This document shows, piece by piece, positions 1 to 5,103 of a DNA stretch of 10,087 nt. This DNA is from Candidatus Fischerbacteria bacterium RBG_13_37_8 (GTDB lineage Bacteria; Acidobacteriota; HRBIN11; MFGW01): positions 4,191 to 14,277 of the forward strand of contig MFGW01000131.1 in assembly GCA_001780385.1 (NCBI GenBank), written 5' to 3'. Position numbers and translations under genes: made by a program. Under the pieces are notes generated by a model. The model was not told where the DNA came from, did not search any database, and worked only from the letters and a program-made list of their open reading frames with translations. Within the stretch, counting starts at the first letter, position 1. Every line of letters begins with the position of its first letter.

Positions 1-7
1 AAAAGAA

Positions 8-1288
8 ATGGCAATAGCCGTCCCTCAACTTGAAGACCCTTTACCCATAGGGTTCCCTCCTTCGCCGTGGCAATCTGTATCATGGCAGGAGTGGAACGAT
101 TGGAAATGGCAGATGCGGAATCGCATCAAGAGTATTGAAGACCTTAAGAGAATTGTCGAAATCCCGCCTGATACAGAACAAATGCTTTCGCTTGTTCTCA
201 GTACCTTTCACATGGCAGTCACTCCTTATTATTTTTCTTTGATCAATTTCAATAACCCGAAAGATCCGGTCATGCTGCAAGCGCTTCCTCATTATGAAGA
301 AATTGCTTATGAACAAAATGCATCTGAAGATCCATTACATGAAGAAATACACATGCCTGTTCCAGGTTTAACGCATCGTTATCCTGACAGAGTTCTACTC
401 GTAGTTACAAATATTTGTCCAATGTACTGCCGTCATTGCACACGTAAAAGAGAATGGAAACATGGTGAATCAATTCGTCCGCGTTACCTGCTCGAAAAAG
501 CATTCGAATACATTGCTCATCATCCACAGATACGAGATGTTATCATTTCCGGGGGAGATCCCTTTACACTGGGAACTCCGTCGCTGGAATACATTCTGAA
601 AAATTTAAGAAAAATTCATCATCTCGACATGATACGAATTGGCACACGTGTTCCTGTTTCTCTTCCACAGCGAATAAATAATGAACTTACAAGCATGCTT
701 GAAAATTATGGACCAATCTGGATTAACACTCATTTTAATCATCCGAATGAAATAACTCCTGAAGCGGCACAAGCCTGCGATAAATTACTGCGCGCCGGTT
801 GTCCATTAAATAATCAGGCAGTTTTACTCAAGGGAGTAAATGATAGTATTGAAATTCAAAAGAGATTAAACACTGCTCTTCTGAAGATAAAGGTTAGACC
901 TTATTATTTATTTCATTGTGATGCTGTACGTGGAACACTTCATTTCTGCACGAATGTGCGTAAAGGTATTGAAATCGTAGAGGGATTACGAGGACATATT
1001 TCTGGTTTAGCGATTCCTAATTATGTAATTGATGTACCGGGAGGACTTGGCAAGGTTCCTTTACAACCCAACTATCTCATTTCAATGACTGAAGAAGCCG
1101 TGGTATTACGAAATTACCAGGGAATGATCGCCCGCTTTGAAGACAACAAATTACACGAAGCAATTCCAGTACAAAGGGATGGAGTTGCAGGAGTCGCTAA
1201 CGGCAGCTTACCGACACTAATTCCATTGGGTATTAAAAATTCACGGAAGCGTAACATTAACCATTCACATTTAAGAAAGGTTCGATAA
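8..1288 (+). CDS. kamA: KamA-family radical SAM aminomutase (probable lysine 2,3-aminomutase)
   Basis: Probable cytosolic PLP- and SAM-dependent aminomutase that moves the alpha-amino group of an amino acid to the beta carbon; L-lysine to L-beta-lysine is the best guess. The protein has 426 residues, close to the roughly 416 of clostridial KamA. The 4Fe-4S motif CxxxCxxC is at C137, C141 and C144, followed by the Arg of the CTRK stretch that matches the substrate-carboxylate Arg. SGGDP is at 181-185. The two aspartates that recognise the lysine side-chain amine in KamA are kept (D305 in CDAVRG, D342 in VIDVPGG), as is the PLP lysine in GGLGK (K349). Glutamate aminomutases replace those aspartates, so a lysine-like substrate is favoured. 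C314 replaces the usual Arg of HFRT, and the Cys-rich C-terminal segment of clostridial KamA is missing. The frame is open to the window edge, so a start a little further upstream is possible. The cluster context suggests beta-amino-acid use in biosynthesis rather than lysine fermentation. Confidence 0.9.
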   Translation: MAIAVPQLEDPLPIGFPPSPWQSVSWQEWNDWKWQMRNRIKSIEDLKRIVEIPPDTEQMLSLVLSTFHMAVTPYYFSLINFNNPKDPVMLQALPHYEEIAYEQNASEDPLHEEIHMPVPGLTHRYPDRVLLVVTNICPMYCRHCTRKREWKHGESIRPRYLLEKAFEYIAHHPQIRDVIISGGDPFTLGTPSLEYILKNLRKIHHLDMIRIGTRVPVSLPQRINNELTSMLENYGPIWINTHFNHPNEITPEAAQACDKLLRAGCPLNNQAVLLKGVNDSIEIQKRLNTALLKIKVRPYYLFHCDAVRGTLHFCTNVRKGIEIVEGLRGHISGLAIPNYVIDVPGGLGKVPLQPNYLISMTEEAVVLRNYQGMIARFEDNKLHEAIPVQRDGVAGVANGSLPTLIPLGIKNSRKRNINHSHLRKVR

Positions 1289-1297
1289 ATATTAAAT

Positions 1298-1377
1298 AAA
1301 GGCACAAAGACAAAAAATGTAGGGGCAGACTTATGTGTCTGTCCTCAAATACACAAAGGCACAGAGACGGCGCAAAG
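1298..1377. repeat. Dispersed GGCACAAAG/GGCACAGAG repeats flanking a GGGGCAGAC palindrome
   Basis: The gap after kamA holds a repeat-family copy at 1298-1312 (AAAGGCACAAAGACA) and another at 1351-1377 (containing CACAAAGGCACAGAG and GCGCAAAG). Between them, at 1321-1345, lies an imperfect palindrome: AGGGGCAGAC, loop TTATGT, then GTCTGTCCT, about nine pairs including two G-U. Similar pieces recur at 1546-1564, 5018-5033 and, inverted, at 8151-8184. This is dispersed intergenic repeat DNA. No gene and no T-tract terminator is visible. Confidence 0.7.
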
Positions 1378-1503
1378 TTTTTGAAAAAGTTATCAATAGC
1401 ATGGTGAGAGAAATTCCTGTTTATGAAAAAATTAAAATGCGGAATTCCTTTATTATTTCTGCTTCTTTTTTGCCGTTACATTCATGCGATTTTCATATTA
1501 ACT

Positions 1504-1517
1504 TTGAACCTTGAACC
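1504..1517. repeat. TTGAACC heptamer repeat (2 units)
   Basis: Two adjacent TTGAACC heptamers. A near-identical pair, TTGAACCTTGAAC, recurs at 2639-2651, just before the second ATP-grasp gene. The shared 7-base period links it to the GGGGACT and AGGGGAC heptamers elsewhere in the window. Confidence 0.6.
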
Positions 1518-1546
1518 GCTTTCTGCGAACCCTGTTCGCAGAAAGC
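1518..1546. repeat. Perfect 13-bp inverted repeat (hairpin)
   Basis: GCTTTCTGCGAAC, a 3-base loop CCT, then GTTCGCAGAAAGC form a perfect 13-bp stem upstream of the first ATP-grasp gene. No T-tract follows, so it is not a typical intrinsic terminator. It is followed directly by CTCTGTGTTCTCTGTGGTT (1546-1564), a reverse-oriented member of the CACAGAG repeat family. It could be a mobile palindromic repeat, or a leader hairpin in the 5' region of the downstream mRNA. Confidence 0.75.
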
Positions 1547-1582
1547 TCTGTGTTCTCTGTGGTTTTATAAGGAAAAGAGATT

Positions 1583-2569
1583 ATGAAAATTGGGCTGGTA
1601 TATAATTTAAGAAAAACATATTTGAAAAAAATAGATGATCCCATTGATGCAGATGCAGAATGGGATTCAGAAAAAACTATCTATCATTTAACACATGCAA
1701 TAGAATCACTCGGTCACACGGTGATTGATATCGGCAGTCCAGAAAATGTAATTCATAAATTTAATGAATTTACTAATGTTGACCTGGTTTTTAATATTGC
1801 TGAAGGACGCAAGGGTAGATGCAGAGAATCCCAGGTGCCTGCCATGTGTGAATTATTCAATATTCCCTATACGTTTTCTGATCCGCTTACTATGGCAATT
1901 GCTCTTGATAAAATTCTCTGCAAACAAATTATTCAGAAGGCAGGAATTCCCACGGCACCGTTCTGGAAAATTTCTACTGCGCATGATATGACACTAATTC
2001 CTGAAAATGCGTTCCCCCTCTTTGTAAAACCTGCCCTGGAGGGTACCGCTAAAGGAATTACCAGTGATTCAATGGTGAGAGATAGATTAGCTTTTGAAAA
2101 ACAAGTAACGTATCTTATTACTACTTATAAAGAGCCCGTACTGGTAGAACAATTTCTCTCCGGAAAAGAATTCACCATCGCCGTTATCGGTAATCCAAAT
2201 CCCTATATTCTGGGAATGATGGAAATTATAATCAATGATCCCTCTCAAAATAATATTTATACATTTGATGCAAAAGAAAATTGGAAAAGTAAAGTAACGT
2301 ATACGTTTTTTAATGACAGGGAAAACGTGCTTTGGAAACAATTATCTCGTATTGCACTCGAAGCTTACACCGTGTTAGAATGTAGAGATGTAGCAAGAGT
2401 AGACGTGCGTTGTGATGAGCGACAGAATCCATATTTTATGGAAATAAATCCATTACCCGGACTAACACCCGAACACAGTGATTTTCCAATGATAGCTGGA
2501 ATGGTGGGTAGAAGTTATGAAAGTCTCATTAATGAAATAATTGAACAAGCATGGCAACGATACCATTAA
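1583..2569 (+). CDS. ATP-grasp ligase, D-Ala-D-Ala-ligase-like (first of two)
   Basis: Probable cytosolic ATP-dependent carboxylate-amine ligase that activates a carboxylate as acyl phosphate and joins it to an amine. It has 328 residues, usual for the Ddl superfamily. The N-terminal region carries FNIAEGRKGR near 70-79 where Ddl has its HG..GEDG segment, then IPYTFSDPLTMAIALDK at 94-110 (Ddl-like YTGS...DK). The ATP-binding lysine is in FVKP (K149), with a short loop ALEGTAKG after it. VEQF is at 188-191. The Mg-binding trio fits D274 in ARVDVR and E287 and N289 in MEINP, followed by LPGLTP. Ddl normally has a stricter glycine-rich N-terminal motif, so cell-wall D-Ala ligation is doubtful. 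The start is supported by AAGGA and AGAGA purines 3 to 14 bases upstream. It forms a pair with the next gene, and the two probably catalyse successive or alternative couplings of a beta-amino acid supplied by the upstream aminomutase. The substrates are unknown. Confidence 0.85.
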   Translation: MKIGLVYNLRKTYLKKIDDPIDADAEWDSEKTIYHLTHAIESLGHTVIDIGSPENVIHKFNEFTNVDLVFNIAEGRKGRCRESQVPAMCELFNIPYTFSDPLTMAIALDKILCKQIIQKAGIPTAPFWKISTAHDMTLIPENAFPLFVKPALEGTAKGITSDSMVRDRLAFEKQVTYLITTYKEPVLVEQFLSGKEFTIAVIGNPNPYILGMMEIIINDPSQNNIYTFDAKENWKSKVTYTFFNDRENVLWKQLSRIALEAYTVLECRDVARVDVRCDERQNPYFMEINPLPGLTPEHSDFPMIAGMVGRSYESLINEIIEQAWQRYH

Positions 2570-2638
2570 TAAAAATACTATCTTTAAAGAACTTTATTTC
2601 CTTCATAGTTAAATTATTGTATTTTTTATAAGAAAAAA

Positions 2639-2651
2639 TTGAACCTTGAAC
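2639..2651. repeat. TTGAACC heptamer repeat
   Basis: TTGAACCTTGAAC lies in the 103-base gap between the ATP-grasp genes and matches the pair at 1504-1517. It contains a TTG that could be mistaken for the start codon of the downstream gene. Confidence 0.55.
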
Positions 2652-2662
2652 ATTTTTAATTT

Positions 2663-2670
2663 GGAGGTGA
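2663..2670 (+). promoter_or_regulatory. Shine-Dalgarno GGAGGTGA deciding a GTG start
   Basis: GGAGGTGA is nearly a full anti-Shine-Dalgarno match. It sits immediately before GTG at 2673, with five bases between GGAGG and the GTG. It decides in favour of that GTG over the in-frame TTG at 2646, which lies inside the TTGAACC repeat and has no ribosome binding site. Confidence 0.85.
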
Positions 2671-2672
2671 TA

Positions 2673-3683
2673 GTGAAAAAAAAATTAGTCGGTATTGTGT
2701 ATAATCAGCATTCCGATGAAGATTCTTACCTATACAGTGAAGCAGATGAAGCTGTTATGGAAGAAGTTAACGCTATCAAAAAGAGCCTTGCACGCCTCGG
2801 ATTTGATTACATGCTCATGCCCTTTCGAAAAGAAAAATTCAGAAGCTTGCTCAAAAAAATTATTGAACACGATTGGTTTTGCATAGTTAATTTATGCGAG
2901 AGCATAGATGGTAAAAACCTCGACCAGATTCAAATGCCTGCTACTTTTGATATCATGAATATATGCTATACCGGTTCAGGAACTTATTCGCTTGCAGTAA
3001 CCACCGATAAAGCTGCCGCAAAAGGAGTACTCGCTGCATTTAATTTGCCAGTACCACGTTATAATATTGTCACCGTGGGCGATTCAGTTCCTGATAAAGT
3101 GAAATTTCCTATCATTGTTAAACCTCAATTTGAAGATGCCAGCGTCGGAATCGATGATACTTCAGTCGTATATAACCATAAGCAACTTGTAAAAAAAGTA
3201 CATGATCTTCATACAAAAATGAATCAATCAGTTATTCTTGAACAATATATAGATGGAAGAGAAATAAATGTAGCAGTTTTTGAAGATGATAGAATTAATG
3301 CTTTGCCTGTCTCAGAAATAATTTTTAAAGATTTTCCCGAAGGCTTCCCGCGAATCGTAACCTATAAAGCGAAATGGGATAAAAATAGCTGGGAAGAAAA
3401 ACAAACAGTTGGTATCTGCCCTGCTAAATTAAGTAAAAAAACTGAACTGTACTTAAAAAAAATTGCTGTAAAAGCATTTAAAGTAAGTAAATGCCGCGAT
3501 TATGCACGCGTGGATATCAGACTGAATAATAGAAATAAACCATATATTATTGAAGTTAATGCAAATCCTGATATTTCTCCTGATGCAGGTTTTATGCGTT
3601 CATGGTACACCTCAGGAAGAAATTACGATGATTTTGTTAAACTTATTGTTCATAAAGCACACAATCGCGGATTAAAAGCATGA
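2673..3683 (+). CDS. ATP-grasp ligase, D-Ala-D-Ala-ligase-like (second of two)
   Basis: Second probable ATP-dependent carboxylate-amine ligase of the cluster, 336 residues from the GTG start. The N-terminus KKKLVGIVYN parallels MKIGLVYN of the preceding ligase. CESIDGKNLDQIQMPA (75-90) and YTGSGTYSLAVTTDK (99-113) match the Ddl-type N-terminal and central motifs. The ATP lysine is in IVKP (K150), followed by the acidic loop QFEDASVGID. LEQY is at 189-192. A Ddl-like omega-loop stretch runs through TYKAKWD (230-236) to ICPA (248-251). Metal ligands fit D281 in ARVDIR and E294 and N296 in IEVNANPD. The family is clear, but the substrate is not. It diverges strongly from its neighbour, so the two probably use different substrates rather than being a recent duplicate. 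The GNAT gene follows 22 bases later, which supports co-transcription. Confidence 0.85.
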   Translation: MKKKLVGIVYNQHSDEDSYLYSEADEAVMEEVNAIKKSLARLGFDYMLMPFRKEKFRSLLKKIIEHDWFCIVNLCESIDGKNLDQIQMPATFDIMNICYTGSGTYSLAVTTDKAAAKGVLAAFNLPVPRYNIVTVGDSVPDKVKFPIIVKPQFEDASVGIDDTSVVYNHKQLVKKVHDLHTKMNQSVILEQYIDGREINVAVFEDDRINALPVSEIIFKDFPEGFPRIVTYKAKWDKNSWEEKQTVGICPAKLSKKTELYLKKIAVKAFKVSKCRDYARVDIRLNNRNKPYIIEVNANPDISPDAGFMRSWYTSGRNYDDFVKLIVHKAHNRGLKA

Positions 3684-3705
3684 TATTAATTTTGCAAACA
3701 ATTCT

Positions 3706-4185
3706 ATGATGATTCGCTCACTATGCAGCAATGATAAAATTTTTATTCAGGAAATTCTAACGGGAACAGGTTTTTTTTCTCCTCTCGAAATAGCTACCGC
3801 ACTCGAACTTATCGACGATTTTCTCAATAATCCAGCAACTACCTACCAGATCTTCGTATCAGCAGACGATATTAATCCAGATACCGTAACAGGATATATT
3901 TGCTATGGTAAAAATCCTCTTAGTTATGCTACATACGAACTTTATTGGATTGCAGTTGCTCCCGGTTATCAAAAAAAAGGCGTCGGCAAAGCACTCATGC
4001 ATTTTTTCGAAGAACGAATAAAAGAGGAGAGGGGAATAAATATTCTGATAGAAACATCTTCAAAAATAGAGTATGAATCCACCAGGAAATTTTACCTCAC
4101 GCTCGATTACAAACAACTCAGTATCGTAGAAAATTTTTATGCACCTGGCGACGCACGCATTACGTATATAAAAGTGATCAATTAG
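3706..4185 (+). CDS. GNAT-family N-acetyltransferase
   Basis: Probable cytosolic acetyl-CoA-dependent N-acetyltransferase of 159 residues, a normal single-domain GNAT length. The fold signature is clear: YELYWIAVAPGYQKKGVGKALM carries the beta4 strand and the acetyl-CoA pyrophosphate loop Q/R-x-x-G-x-G/A (here QKKGVGKA, about residues 89-96), and ESTRKFYLTLDY is the usual C-terminal region with the conserved FY and its preceding helix. It lies 22 bases after the second ATP-grasp gene. ATG 3706 and ATG 3709 are both possible starts, and neither has a strong ribosome binding site. By context it could acetylate the side-chain or terminal amine of the cluster's product, as AblB does for beta-lysine, but it is much shorter than AblB and cannot be called that. 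The last two bases of its stop codon are the first two of the downstream heptamer array. Confidence 0.85.
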   Translation: MMIRSLCSNDKIFIQEILTGTGFFSPLEIATALELIDDFLNNPATTYQIFVSADDINPDTVTGYICYGKNPLSYATYELYWIAVAPGYQKKGVGKALMHFFEERIKEERGINILIETSSKIEYESTRKFYLTLDYKQLSIVENFYAPGDARITYIKVIN

Positions 4186-4527
4186 GGACTGGGGACTGGG
4201 GACTGGGGACTGGGGACTGGGGACTAGGGACTAGGGACTGGGGACTAGGGACTGGGGAATAGGGACTGGGGACTAGGGAATGGGGACTAGCGACCTGTAA
4301 ATAACTTTTTACTCATAATCCCGAAAAAGTAGAAAAACTACATGACAGAAATATCAACTTAGCAAATACGCCAAAGATGCATTCTTAAAATATAATTCTT
4401 GATATTTCTCAATCTGGTTAGTTCAAAATAAGGAGAAAAAAGTTATTTACAGGTCCCCAGTCCCTAGTCCCCAGTCCCCATTCCCCAGTCCCCAGTCCCC
4501 AGTCCCCAGTCCCTAGTCCCCAGTCCC
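4184..4527. repeat. Large palindromic element of inverted heptamer arrays
   Basis: This is the non-coding stretch between the two gene groups. The left arm (4184-4288) is 15 heptamers in exact register, mostly GGGGACT with AGGGACT, GGGGAAT and AGGGAAT variants. The right arm (4454-4527) is 10 heptamers plus a remnant, mostly TCCCCAG, which is the same sequence inverted. Inside them is a perfect 19-bp inverted repeat (4292-4310 GACCTGTAAATAACTTTTT with 4437-4455). Further in is an 11-bp inverted repeat (4347-4357 with 4399-4409). The flanks of the centre are also partly complementary, so the whole unit can fold as one long hairpin. No open frame is present. It resembles the heptameric short tandem repeats known from cyanobacteria (CCCCAGT type) and, in its palindromic form, a MITE. 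Its mobility is not shown. Confidence 0.85.
4191..4225 (+). other. Potential G-quadruplex motif
   Basis: Five consecutive GGGGACT units give runs of four G separated by the three bases ACT, which satisfies the usual four-run G-quadruplex pattern. The opposite strand of the right arm (4482-4509) offers the same pattern. Folding is inferred from sequence only. Confidence 0.6.
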
Positions 4528-4531
4528 AATG

Positions 4532-4561
4532 TTGCCATTCCCTTTATTATTTTGATATAAT
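4532..4561 (+). promoter_or_regulatory. Sigma70-like promoter for the HSAC-tail operon
   Basis: TTGCCA (4532-4537) and TATAAT (4556-4561) are separated by 18 bases. This is a near-consensus pair just downstream of the palindromic element and 51 bases before the first start codon. Transcription would begin near 4568. The -35 box starts five bases after the last repeat base, so the element ends almost exactly at the promoter. Confidence 0.7.
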
Positions 4562-4599
4562 AATGGATTAGTTCCGAGCTTATTTAATGTAGCCGGAAT

Positions 4600-4604
4600 G
4601 GAGG
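4600..4604 (+). promoter_or_regulatory. Shine-Dalgarno of the 129-aa gene
   Basis: GGAGG seven bases before ATG 4612, the clearest ribosome binding site of the downstream operon. Confidence 0.7.
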
Positions 4605-4611
4605 AACAAAA

Positions 4612-5001
4612 ATGGAATTACCATTTGGTGAATTAAAAGAAAATAAACTTGTCATGCATTTTTCAACCGCTGATTATTCAATTGCCTCAGTTATCAGTGC
4701 AATCAGAGAGAGGTTAGATTTGCTGGCACAACTCGAAGTAGTATTTCAGGGTGCCCAGACTGAACTGACAGCCGGACCAGCTCCCGTATTTATTCCTGTT
4801 CCTATCGCTGCTCATTTTATTTACAAGGGCAAAGGAGATGCAAAAAATATTCTGATAAAAGTATATGAAGTCGTCTGGGAAGGTCTTGCTTACACATTTC
4901 CCGACGAAGCATCATGGGCTACTGCTAAAAGCAGTTATGCGGATTTTATCGAGGCACAGGCTCAATTACTGCACGCCCGTATTGAAGCTACCTCGGAATA
5001 A
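4612..5001 (+). CDS. Hypothetical 129-aa soluble protein, first gene of the HSAC-tail operon
   Basis: Family not recognised. The start is well supported by a GGAGG seven bases upstream and a near-consensus promoter. The 129-residue product has no signal peptide or membrane segment and should be cytosolic. It begins MELPFGELKENK, has a helical stretch around 24-45 (SVISAIRERLDLLAQLE), a short Gly/Pro-containing patch near 54-64, an alternating hydrophobic segment (HFIYKGKGDAKNILIKVYEVVWEGL) typical of beta strands, and an acidic helical C-terminus. There is only weak Cys/His content, so it does not look like a peptide precursor itself. It precedes the HSAC-tail membrane protein by about 100 bases containing a GGCACAAAG repeat. 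It may be an accessory or partner protein of that system, which is inferred from position only. Confidence 0.7.
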   Translation: MELPFGELKENKLVMHFSTADYSIASVISAIRERLDLLAQLEVVFQGAQTELTAGPAPVFIPVPIAAHFIYKGKGDAKNILIKVYEVVWEGLAYTFPDEASWATAKSSYADFIEAQAQLLHARIEATSE

Positions 5002-5017
5002 GAAGGCATAAATCAAA

Positions 5018-5033
5018 ACACAGAGGCACAAAG
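5018..5033. repeat. GGCACAAAG-type dispersed repeat
   Basis: ACACAGAGGCACAAAG, followed by TTATTGAAAA, resembles the copy at 1351-1377 with its GCAAAG and TTTTTGAAAA continuation. It lies in the gap between the 129-aa gene and the HSAC-tail gene. Confidence 0.6.
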
Positions 5034-5103
5034 TTATTGAAAATCCTATGAAGTATTTTCTGGGATTAAAAAAAAGAAAAAGCTATTGAGAACAAACAAG
5101 TCG

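Noticed and set aside
8..1288. Glutamate 2,3-aminomutase
   Set aside because: Both side-chain aspartates of lysine aminomutases are kept (D305 and D342), whereas the glutamate enzymes replace them.
1321..1345. Intrinsic terminator of the kamA gene
   Set aside because: The palindrome is imperfect, with two G-U pairs, and no T-run follows it. It matches a dispersed repeat pattern instead.
1423..1605. Open frame of 60 codons with a signal-peptide-like start before the first ATP-grasp gene
   Set aside because: It lacks a ribosome binding site, runs through TTGAACC repeats, the 13-bp hairpin and a CACAGAG repeat, and overlaps the well-supported ATP-grasp start. Its hydrophobic look comes from T-rich DNA.
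2646..2672. TTG 2646 as start of the second ATP-grasp gene
   Set aside because: It lies inside the TTGAACC repeat with no ribosome binding site, while GTG 2673 has GGAGGTGA at ideal spacing and gives an N-terminus parallel to the first ligase.
1583..3683. Housekeeping D-Ala-D-Ala ligase genes (ddl) for the cell wall
   Set aside because: Two strongly divergent copies beside an aminomutase and a GNAT, with a changed N-terminal glycine motif and no mur genes nearby, fit a dedicated pathway better. The reaction itself is not determined.
4184..4527. CRISPR array
   Set aside because: The units are 7 bases, contiguous, and without spacers; the two halves are inverted copies. No cas genes are present.
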